The notes under the pieces are model-generated. The model was not told the origin of the DNA. It saw nothing but the letters and a program-made list of their open reading frames with translations, and searched no databases. A program made the position numbers and the translations under genes. Positions 1 to 5,275 of a stretch of 5,611 bases of DNA are shown piece after piece (positions within the stretch are counted from its first letter, which is position 1; every line of letters starts with the position of its first letter). Location of the stretch: NCBI GenBank assembly GCA_964511405.1, contig CAZEFK010000318.1, positions 1 to 5,611 on the forward strand, in the 5' to 3' direction. The DNA comes from CAZEFK01 sp964511405 (lineage in GTDB: Bacteria > Pseudomonadota > Alphaproteobacteria > Elsterales > Elsteraceae).

Positions 1-297
1 ATGGCCATGGAGCCCGACGTGCTGCTGATGGACGAGCCCTTCGCCGCCCTCGACGCGCTGACCCGCCGGCGCATGCAGGACGAGCTGCTGCGGCTGTGGG
101 ACGACACCCGCTTCACCGTGCTGTTCGTGACCCACTCGATCGAGGAGGCGATCCGCATCGGCACCCGCATCCTGCTGCTGTCGCCCCATCCCGGTACGGT
201 CAAGGCCGAGCTCAACAGCGTGGCGCCGGAGGCCCTGGGCACGCCGGCCCAGTCGGCGCTGGAGGCGCGGATCAACGACCTGCTGTTCGTGCACTGA
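1..297 (+). CDS. ABC transporter ATP-binding protein, NitT/TauT (SsuB/TauB-like) family, C-terminal part
   Basis: This is the C-terminal 98 residues of the ATPase that powers the importer encoded by the next two genes; it would sit on the cytoplasmic face of the permease. Visible motifs are the Walker B segment LLMDEP (residues 8-13, with D11 and catalytic E12), the D-loop ALD (16-18) and the H-loop histidine in VTHSIEEA (H45). The tail 'LLLSPHPGTVKAEL' is typical of the SsuB/TauB/NrtD group, which often has a PG pair there. The ATG at base 1 is not the true start: Walker A, the Q-loop and the signature motif are missing, and family members are about 250-270 residues, so some 160 residues lie off the left edge. 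The stop is 12 nt before the permease start, consistent with one operon. The family is clear; the substrate is not (nitrate, sulfonate, taurine or a thiamine precursor are all possible). Confidence 0.95.
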   Translation: MAMEPDVLLMDEPFAALDALTRRRMQDELLRLWDDTRFTVLFVTHSIEEAIRIGTRILLLSPHPGTVKAELNSVAPEALGTPAQSALEARINDLLFVH

Positions 298-302
298 AGG
301 GG
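297..302 (+). promoter_or_regulatory. Shine-Dalgarno of the permease gene
   Basis: AAGGGG begins on the last base of the ATPase stop codon and ends 7 nt before the ATG at 310. This supports that ATG as the permease start and indicates translation from the same mRNA as the ATPase. Confidence 0.65.
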
Positions 303-309
303 CCTTGAG

Positions 310-1179
310 ATGAGCGCCGTTCCATCCCTCCTGCGCCCCGAGATCGTCCATGACGCGCCCCCGGCCGACCTGCCGGTGGTCGAACGGTCGCTGTCGTCCG
401 TCGAGCGCCTCTACGGCATCGGCGCGCTGCGCAAGGCCGTGCTGCTGCTCCTCCTGGCCGCCGTCTGGGAGCTTTATGGCCGCTGGCTGGGCAATCCGCT
501 CTTGTTCCCAACCTTCGGCCAGACCGTGGCGGCCTTCGCCCAGGACCTGGCCAGTGGCGTGCTGCCGGCGCGGATCGCCGTGTCGCTGCAGACCCTGCTG
601 GCCGGCTACGGGCTGGGCGTGCTGCTGGCGGCGCTGCTGACCACGGTCGCCATCGGCTCGCGCCTGGGCGCCGACCTGCTCGAGACCCTGACCTCGATGT
701 TCAACCCGTTGCCGGCCATCGCGCTGCTGCCGCTGGCGCTGATCTGGTTCGGCCTCGGGGCCGGCAGCATCGTGTTCGTGCTGGTGCATTCGGTGCTGTG
801 GGCGATCGCGCTCAACACCCATTCGGGCTTTCGCGCGGTGTCGTGCACGCTGTCCATGGTCGGGCTCAACTACGGCCTGCGCCGGCTGCGGCTGGTCCGC
901 CACATCCTGATGCCGGCGGCGTTCCCCAGCATCCTGACCGGGCTCAAGGTCGGCTGGGCGTTCGCCTGGCGCACCCTGATCGCGGCCGAGCTGGTGTTCG
1001 GCGCGTCGTCGGGTTCGGGCGGGCTCGGCTGGTACATCTTCGAGAACCGCAACCAGCTCGAGACCGCTCATGTGTTCGCCGGGCTGTTCACGGTGATCCT
1101 GATCGGCCTGTTCGTCGAGAATATCGGCTTTGCCGCCGTCGAGGCCCGCACTGTCCGGCGCTGGGGCATGCAGCACTAG
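310..1179 (+). CDS. ABC transporter permease, NitT/TauT (SsuC/TauC-like) family
   Basis: This 289-residue inner-membrane subunit forms the translocation channel of the importer. After a polar N-terminus of about 40 residues (longer than in many relatives), hydrophobic segments appear near residues 42-57, 92-116, 131-147, 151-170, 211-229 and 254-275, the usual six-helix layout. The opening 'NPLLFPTFGQTVAAF' (62-76) and 'SLQTLLAGYGLGVLLAALL' (92-110) are characteristic of this family. The EAA-like cytoplasmic loop that docks on the ATPase is at about 178-205, with G185 and P202 as the likely conserved Gly and Pro. The ATG at 310 is preceded by AAGGGG at good spacing. The gene lies 12 nt after the ATPase and 22 nt before the binding-protein gene, so the three should be co-transcribed. 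The substrate cannot be predicted from the permease alone. Confidence 0.95.
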   Translation: MSAVPSLLRPEIVHDAPPADLPVVERSLSSVERLYGIGALRKAVLLLLLAAVWELYGRWLGNPLLFPTFGQTVAAFAQDLASGVLPARIAVSLQTLLAGYGLGVLLAALLTTVAIGSRLGADLLETLTSMFNPLPAIALLPLALIWFGLGAGSIVFVLVHSVLWAIALNTHSGFRAVSCTLSMVGLNYGLRRLRLVRHILMPAAFPSILTGLKVGWAFAWRTLIAAELVFGASSGSGGLGWYIFENRNQLETAHVFAGLFTVILIGLFVENIGFAAVEARTVRRWGMQH

Positions 1180-1185
1180 TCGTTA

Positions 1186-1196
1186 AAGGGAGGAAA
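1186..1196 (+). promoter_or_regulatory. Strong Shine-Dalgarno of the substrate-binding protein gene
   Basis: The purine-rich run AAGGGAGGAAA contains GGAGG (1189-1193) placed 8 nt before the ATG at 1202. It is the best ribosome binding site in the window. This fits the usual need for more binding protein than membrane subunits in ABC importers, although that is inference. Confidence 0.8.
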
Positions 1197-1201
1197 TCAG
1201 C

Positions 1202-2218
1202 ATGAGACTTGTTCGACGCCTCGCCCTGGCGGGCGCCATCGCCGCCGGCCTGGCCGCGGGCCACGCCCCGGCGCAGGCCGAGGTGCCCGAGGTCCGCATC
1301 TCCAAGGGCTACGGTATCCTGTACCTGCCGCTCTATGTGATGCAGGACCAGAAGCTGTTCGAGCAGGAAGCGGCCAAGGCCGGCCTCGGCACCGTCGCCA
1401 CCAAGTGGCTGATGCTGGACGGCGGCAATGTCATCAACGACGCCATGATGGCCGGCACCCTGGACTTCGCCGGCACCGGCGCGCCCGGATTCCTGACCCT
1501 GTGGGCCAAGGCCAAGGGCATCCCCAATGTCGAGGTGGTCGGCATCGCGGGCCTGAGCGGCTCGTCGCTGTGGCTGAACTCCAACAAGCCCGAGATCAAG
1601 ACGCTGGCCGACTTCACGGCCAAGGACAAGATCGCGCTGCCCGGAATCAAGACCTCGCTGTCGGCGGTGGTGCTGCAGATGATGGCCGCCAAGGCGTTCG
1701 GGCGCGAGAACTTCGCCAAGCTCGATCCCCTGACCGTCAGCCTGCCCCATCCCGAGGCCCTGACCGCGCTTGAATCGGGCAAGACCGAGATCACCACGCA
1801 CTTCACCTCGCCGCCCTTCAGCTACCTGGAGCTGCAGGATCCCAAGATCCACCGGGTCGCGAGCTCGGTCGACGCGATCGGCGCCATCACCCTCGACGTG
1901 GTGTTCGCGCCCAAGCGCTTCGTCGACGCCAACCCGAAGACGACCCAGGCGTTCCTGGCCGCGCTCGCCGCCGCCGACGCCCTGATCGCCGCCGACAAGA
2001 AGAAGGCCGCCGAGATCTTCGTGCGCACCGCGCCGGTCAAGGTGTCGGAGGCGGAGGTGCTGCAGATCCTGGGCGATCCGGACACGAAATTCTCCGCGAC
2101 TCCCAACCAGGTCATGAACTTCGCCGACTTCATGCACCTGGCCGGCAGCATCAAGACGGCACCGGCCAAGTGGTCGGACCTGTTCATCCCGGCGCTGGCG
2201 TCGCGAAACGGCAGCTGA
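1202..2218 (+). CDS. ABC transporter periplasmic substrate-binding protein, NitT/TauT (NMT1/SsuA-like) family
   Basis: This 338-residue protein is the periplasmic receptor that delivers the substrate to the permease. It begins with a clear Sec signal peptide: MRLVRR, a hydrophobic Ala/Leu/Gly core, and a probable cleavage site after AQA (residues 24-26). The mature part starts with a beta strand and 'SKGYGILYLPLYVMQDQKLFE', matching the family pattern in which a ligand-contacting turn is followed by a helix and an 'F..eG/eA' segment. 'GTLDFAGTGAPGFLTLWAKAKG' (about 86-107) corresponds to the conserved 'G..D.......p.l.a...G' region, and 'TLADFTAKDKIALPG' (about 137-151) to the 'dLkGkkvav' hinge strand. 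The length is normal for the family. The start is fixed by a strong ribosome binding site. It is the last gene of the importer operon. The family does not tell the ligand: sulfonates, nitrate, pyrimidines and aromatic acids are all known in it. Confidence 0.93.
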   Translation: MRLVRRLALAGAIAAGLAAGHAPAQAEVPEVRISKGYGILYLPLYVMQDQKLFEQEAAKAGLGTVATKWLMLDGGNVINDAMMAGTLDFAGTGAPGFLTLWAKAKGIPNVEVVGIAGLSGSSLWLNSNKPEIKTLADFTAKDKIALPGIKTSLSAVVLQMMAAKAFGRENFAKLDPLTVSLPHPEALTALESGKTEITTHFTSPPFSYLELQDPKIHRVASSVDAIGAITLDVVFAPKRFVDANPKTTQAFLAALAAADALIAADKKKAAEIFVRTAPVKVSEAEVLQILGDPDTKFSATPNQVMNFADFMHLAGSIKTAPAKWSDLFIPALASRNGS

Positions 2219-2224
2219 AGGAAC

Positions 2225-2260
2225 TGGCCGGCGCACGGGTCCACGGGCTCGCGCCGGCCA
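2225..2260 (+). terminator. Perfect 10-bp inverted repeat after the transporter operon, possible terminator
   Basis: TGGCCGGCGC (2225-2234) and GCGCCGGCCA (2251-2260) are exact reverse complements separated by 16 nt, beginning 6 nt after the stop codon of the binding-protein gene. The stem is almost all G/C and would be very stable. No T-run follows, so it is not a classic intrinsic terminator. It may stabilise the 3' end of the operon mRNA, pause polymerase, or work with Rho. In DNA this rich in G/C a chance repeat is possible, but the exact match and position argue for function. Confidence 0.5.
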
Positions 2261-2332
2261 TGCCATCGGCGCCAGATCCTGTGCAGTCCTGTCATCGGTT
2301 TTCGCGTACACTGCGGCGCGATCTTCGATGGC

Positions 2333-2336
2333 GAGG
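2333..2336 (+). promoter_or_regulatory. Shine-Dalgarno that decides the start of the small secreted protein
   Basis: GAGG lies 6 nt before the ATG at 2343, while the in-frame ATG at 2328 has no purine-rich stretch at the right distance. The later ATG also gives a normal signal peptide that starts MRR followed directly by a hydrophobic core. Confidence 0.5.
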
Positions 2337-2342
2337 CCAGCC

Positions 2343-2738
2343 ATGCGGCGCACCGCACTCCGGATCCTGTGCCTGGCGGCCGCGGCGCTGGGCGGCGCGG
2401 CCGCGCACGGCGCCGACCGCAACCGGCTGGAGTTTTCCTGCCTGCTGCGCGATCCGGCGGGCGGCACCCGGTCGCTGTCCCTGGCGCTGGACGAGGCGCG
2501 CCGCCGGGTCCTGCTGTTCGGGGATGCGACGGCGCTGCACACCGAGGCCTACGGCCCGGTCGCGGTGCGCTGGTCGAGCAGCGATTTCCGGGCTGGCGTC
2601 AGCATCGTCCGGCGTGCCCGCCTGAGCCTGGACGATTGGCAGGTGATCGTCGACGAGCGCCGGCGCAGCGCGGCCGATGCGGGCGTCCGCGAGGACCGGT
2701 TCGAAGGCGTTTGCGAGCTTGTCAGCCGCCTGTCGTGA
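2343..2738 (+). CDS. Small secreted protein of unknown function with two mature cysteines
   Basis: I do not recognise a named family. The 131-residue product starts MRRTALRILCLAAAALGGAAA, a typical Sec signal peptide, with cleavage probably between residues 21 and 24. C10 lies inside the signal and lacks a good lipobox, so it is unlikely to be a lipoprotein. The mature part of about 108 residues looks rich in beta strands ('LEFSCLLRD', 'RSLSLALDEARRRVLLF', 'PVAVRWSSSDF', 'LDDWQVIVDERR'). It has just two cysteines, C33 near the front and C124 in 'FEGVCEL' at the end, well placed to form a disulfide in the periplasm. An earlier in-frame ATG at 2328 would add five residues but has no ribosome binding site. 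The gene lies 124 nt after the transporter operon, beyond a strong inverted repeat, so it is probably transcribed alone. Coding status is supported by the signal peptide and by third-position GC bias. Confidence 0.75.
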   Translation: MRRTALRILCLAAAALGGAAAHGADRNRLEFSCLLRDPAGGTRSLSLALDEARRRVLLFGDATALHTEAYGPVAVRWSSSDFRAGVSIVRRARLSLDDWQVIVDERRRSAADAGVREDRFEGVCELVSRLS

Positions 2739-2781
2739 CGACCGCCGACGGGATCACAGCCAACGTGATTACAGGCGGTCG
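2739..2781. terminator. Nested inverted repeat between two convergent genes, possible bidirectional terminator
   Basis: The outer arms CGACCGCC (2739-2746) and GGCGGTCG (2774-2781) are exact reverse complements. Inside them ATCAC (2753-2757) pairs with GTGAT (2765-2769) around a 7-nt loop, separated from the outer stem by a small internal loop. The structure begins right after the stop codon of the small secreted protein and covers the stop codon of the EamA gene (2769-2771, read on the - strand). It is nearly symmetric, so it could act in both directions. No T-run follows on either strand, which weakens the call. Confidence 0.4.
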
Positions 2782-3659
2782 CGGTCGAGCACGGCGCGGG
2801 GCCAGACGCGGTTGGGTCGCAGCGCGATGATCGCAACGCCGGCCAGGGTCGTGGACCCGCCCACGATCATCCGCGCGTCCACCGGGTCGCCGAGCAGGGC
2901 GATGCCCATGAATACCGTGAACAGCGGCGACATCAGCGTCAGCGGCGCCACCAGGTTGGCCTCGTAGCGGCGGATCAGGCCGTAATAGGCGGTGTGGCAC
3001 AGCACCGAGACGACCAGGCCCGAGAACAGCACGCAGGCGGCCAGGCGCCAGCCGCCCGACGCGAGCGCGGCGCCTTGGCCGGTCTCCAGCGCGGCCGAGG
3101 CCAGCGCCAGCGGCAGGATCGCGCTGAGCCCGCCCCAGGCCTGGAACTGCAGCGGCCGGACCCCCTGGATCTGCTTCATCATGACGGCGCCGAGCGAGCC
3201 GGCCGTGGCCGATAGTGCGATCAGCAGCAGTCCCGGCGACAGCTCGAAGCCGCCCGGCTGCCACATCACGATCAGCGTGCCGGCGAGCGTCAGCGCCATG
3301 CCCAGGGCGCGCCGCCAGCGGACCGTTTCGCCCAGCACCACGACCGACAGCAGCGTCGTGATCGGCAGGCCGATCTGATTGACGATCGCCGCACTCGACG
3401 AGGTCGCGTCGCGCAGGCCGGCGAAGAAGATGCCGAAGCTGCCGCCGCCGATCAGGAACGCGGATGCGACCAGGCGCAGGCGTGGGCGCGGCATCGGCAG
3501 GAGCCAGGGGCACACCGCTGAGGCGATCACCACGCAGCGCAGGCTGCCGAACAGAAGGGGCGGAATGCCGAGGGTCGAGACAACGACCTTGGCCAGGGTC
3601 GAGTTCATCGCCCAGACCAGGCAGATGCCGACCATCATCGCGAAGTCGCGGGGGGTCAT
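2769..3659 (-). CDS. EamA/DMT-family inner-membrane transporter
   Basis: This 296-residue protein belongs to the drug/metabolite transporter superfamily (EamA, RhaT-like), whose members move amino acids, metabolites or drugs across the inner membrane, often as exporters. About ten hydrophobic segments are seen, near residues 7-27, 35-54, 62-81, 88-109, 117-133, 141-160, 172-190, 206-225, 236-256 and 262-280, forming two five-helix repeats. Each repeat ends in the family's typical pattern: 'VVVLGETVRWRRALGMALTLAGTLIVM' in the first (E111 conserved) and 'ALLGDPVDARMIVGGSTTLAGVAII' in the second, where D258 replaces the usual Glu. 'SSSAAIVNQIGLPITTLL' is the typical fourth-helix motif. I chose the ATG at 3659 because it puts helix 1 at the N-terminus as in the family. 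The frame stays open upstream to a TTG at 3755, but the extra 32 residues are Arg/Gly/Pro-rich and look non-coding. No clear Shine-Dalgarno precedes the ATG. The substrate is unknown. Confidence 0.9.
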   Translation of the reverse strand: MTPRDFAMMVGICLVWAMNSTLAKVVVSTLGIPPLLFGSLRCVVIASAVCPWLLPMPRPRLRLVASAFLIGGGSFGIFFAGLRDATSSSAAIVNQIGLPITTLLSVVVLGETVRWRRALGMALTLAGTLIVMWQPGGFELSPGLLLIALSATAGSLGAVMMKQIQGVRPLQFQAWGGLSAILPLALASAALETGQGAALASGGWRLAACVLFSGLVVSVLCHTAYYGLIRRYEANLVAPLTLMSPLFTVFMGIALLGDPVDARMIVGGSTTLAGVAIIALRPNRVWPRAVLDRDRL

Positions 3660-3792
3660 TACGGAGGAAGCAGACGGGACGCCACCGGACCATATCGGAT
3701 GCCGGCGCCGTGCACCATCCCGCTTCGCCCGGCCCGATGCGCCCGGCGGGGGCAACGGATTGTTCAGGGTTCGCTGTCAGCCTGACCCTCCA
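3660..3792. promoter_or_regulatory. Divergent intergenic region between the EamA gene and the histidine kinase gene
   Basis: This 133-nt stretch separates two divergently oriented starts and must hold the promoters of both genes unless they overlap the coding regions. I see no convincing -35/-10 pair. A weak -10-like TATGGT is on the - strand (3694 to 3689), about 30 nt before the EamA start, without a good -35. On the + strand AGGGT (3766-3770) can pair with ACCCT (3785-3789), and the near-palindrome GTCAG-C-CTGAC (3776-3786) overlaps it just before the kinase ATG. GGAGG at 3663-3667 on the + strand has no start codon at suitable distance. Confidence 0.35.
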
Positions 3793-5259
3793 ATGGACAC
3801 TGCCCGCTGCCGCCCGCGCCACGCGACCGGCTGCCTGCGGTCCGGCCTGGTGTGGCGGGATCTGCTGGCAGTCCTGGTGCTCGCCGCAGCGGTCACGGTC
3901 CTGGCGTCTTGGCTCGATCTCAACGATCGGCTCGTCGCCTGGGGCAGCGAGATCCGGTGGGGGATCGGAGCCCATCTGGACGAGCTGCCGATCGGGTTGT
4001 CGGCGCTGGCGGCCGGGCTGGCCTGGTATGCCGTGCGCCGCCGCCGCGAGTTCGTGACCGAGGCGGCGTTCCACGCGCACACGGCCGAGCAGCTCGGCAT
4101 CGCCGCGGCCGACGCCGAGGCTGCCCGCGCCGAGCTGGAGCGGGCCAACCGGCGGCTCCGTGACGCCATGGAAACGATTCCCGAGGGCTTCGTCCTGTTC
4201 GATGCCGACGATCGCTATGTCCTGTGGAACCGGCGCTATGAGGAGATCTATGCCGAGAGCGCCGACCTGTTCGCGATCGGCCGGCGCTTCGAGGAAGTCC
4301 TGAGGCGCGGCGCCGAGCGGGGCCAGTATCCGGAGGCGGCCGGGCGCATCGACCAGTGGGTGGCCGAGCGGCTGGCGATGCACGCCGCGTCGGCGACGAC
4401 CCACGAGCAGGCGATCTCCGGGGGTCGCTGGCTGCGCATCCACGAGCGCCGCACCGCCGACGGCGGCAGCATCGGCGTGCGCATCGACATCACCGACCTC
4501 AAGCGGCGCGAGGCCGAGATCGGCGAGGCCCGCGACCGCGCCGACGCCGCGAACCGCGCCAAGACCCAGTTCCTGGCCAATATGAGCCATGAGCTGCGCA
4601 CGCCGCTCAACGCCGTCCTGGGCTTCGCCGAGATCATCGCGAGCGAGCGGTTCGGGCCGGTCGGCGTGCCGGCCTATCGCGGCTATGCCGCCGACGTCGT
4701 CATCGCCGGCCGTCATCTGCTGCGGGTGGTCAACGACATCCTGGACATGGCCCAGGTCGAGGTGGGGCGGCTGGAGTTCGAGCGCTGCCCGGTCGATGTG
4801 GCGGCGCTGGCCCACGAGGCCTGCCGATTGCTGGCGGGCGCCGCCGCCAGCGCCGGCGTCGGGGTCGCCGTCGACGCCGGTGCCAGCGCCCCGGTCGCCC
4901 TGGCCGATGCCGGGCGCGTGCGCCAAGTGCTGTTGAACTGCTTGTCCAACGCCGTCAAATTCACACCGCGCGAGGGCCGGGTGGTGGTGGCCGTCGCGCG
5001 CGATCCCGAAGAGGCGGAAGTCGTGCGCATCACCGTGGCCGATACCGGTGTCGGCATCGCGGCGCAGGACCTGGCGACCGCGATGGCGCCGTTCGGCCGC
5101 GTCGACTCCGCCTTCGCCCCGCGCCATGGCGGCACCGGGCTGGGCTTGCCGCTGTCGCGTCGTTTCGTGGAGGAGATGGGCGGCCGCTTCGAGCTGGCGA
5201 GCGCGGTGGGCCGCGGCACCACCGTCATCATCCGTCTGCCGGCCGCGGCGGCGGCCTGA
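3793..5259 (+). CDS. Membrane-bound PAS-domain sensor histidine kinase, orphan
   Basis: This 488-residue protein autophosphorylates on histidine and passes the phosphate to an unseen response regulator. In order it shows two transmembrane helices (about 23-42 and 65-81) with a periplasmic loop of only some 22 residues; an Ala/Glu-rich probable coiled coil (86-125); a PAS domain of the PAS_7 type (about 122-238, 'METIPEGFVLFDADDRYVLWNRRYEEIY'); a HisKA dimerisation domain with H-box FLANMSHELRTPLN and phospho-acceptor H266; and a HATPase domain with N-box N386 ('NCLSNAVKF'), G1 DTGVGI (417-422) and G2 GGTGLGLPLS (446-455). All catalytic motifs are intact. There is no receiver domain, and no regulator gene is adjacent. 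The short loop suggests sensing through the membrane or the cytoplasmic PAS domain. The frame is open far upstream to 3379, over the EamA gene, but the ATG at 3793 is the natural start, just before the first helix. It lacks a clear ribosome binding site, so the start is less certain than the family. Confidence 0.92.
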   Translation: MDTARCRPRHATGCLRSGLVWRDLLAVLVLAAAVTVLASWLDLNDRLVAWGSEIRWGIGAHLDELPIGLSALAAGLAWYAVRRRREFVTEAAFHAHTAEQLGIAAADAEAARAELERANRRLRDAMETIPEGFVLFDADDRYVLWNRRYEEIYAESADLFAIGRRFEEVLRRGAERGQYPEAAGRIDQWVAERLAMHAASATTHEQAISGGRWLRIHERRTADGGSIGVRIDITDLKRREAEIGEARDRADAANRAKTQFLANMSHELRTPLNAVLGFAEIIASERFGPVGVPAYRGYAADVVIAGRHLLRVVNDILDMAQVEVGRLEFERCPVDVAALAHEACRLLAGAAASAGVGVAVDAGASAPVALADAGRVRQVLLNCLSNAVKFTPREGRVVVAVARDPEEAEVVRITVADTGVGIAAQDLATAMAPFGRVDSAFAPRHGGTGLGLPLSRRFVEEMGGRFELASAVGRGTTVIIRLPAAAAA

Positions 5260-5262
5260 TCG

Positions 5263-5275
5263 GGCGCTAAGCGCC
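5263..5275. terminator. Short hairpin between convergent histidine kinase and deacetylase genes
   Basis: GGCGC (5263-5267) and GCGCC (5271-5275) are exact reverse complements around a TAA loop. The hairpin starts 3 nt after the kinase stop codon and includes the stop codon of the gene on the other strand (5267-5269). It is short and has no T-run, so a terminator role is only possible. Confidence 0.3.

Noticed and set aside
2328..2342. Earlier ATG at 2328 for the small secreted protein.
   Set aside because: No ribosome binding site in front of it; the ATG at 2343 has GAGG at 6 nt spacing and gives a more normal signal peptide.
1088..2542. A 484-codon open frame on the - strand opposite the binding-protein gene.
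   Set aside because: Low-complexity translation with no domain, and it is antisense to a gene with a clear signal peptide, ribosome binding site and family motifs.
3660..3755. 32-residue N-terminal extension of the EamA transporter from a TTG at 3755.
   Set aside because: The extra residues are Arg/Gly/Pro-rich, the start is a TTG, and the ATG at 3659 gives the usual short N-terminus before helix 1.
3379..3792. In-frame N-terminal extension of the histidine kinase starting as far upstream as 3379.
   Set aside because: It lies opposite the EamA coding region, is Arg/Pro-rich and unlike a sensor domain; the family-like sequence starts just before the first transmembrane helix at about 3793.
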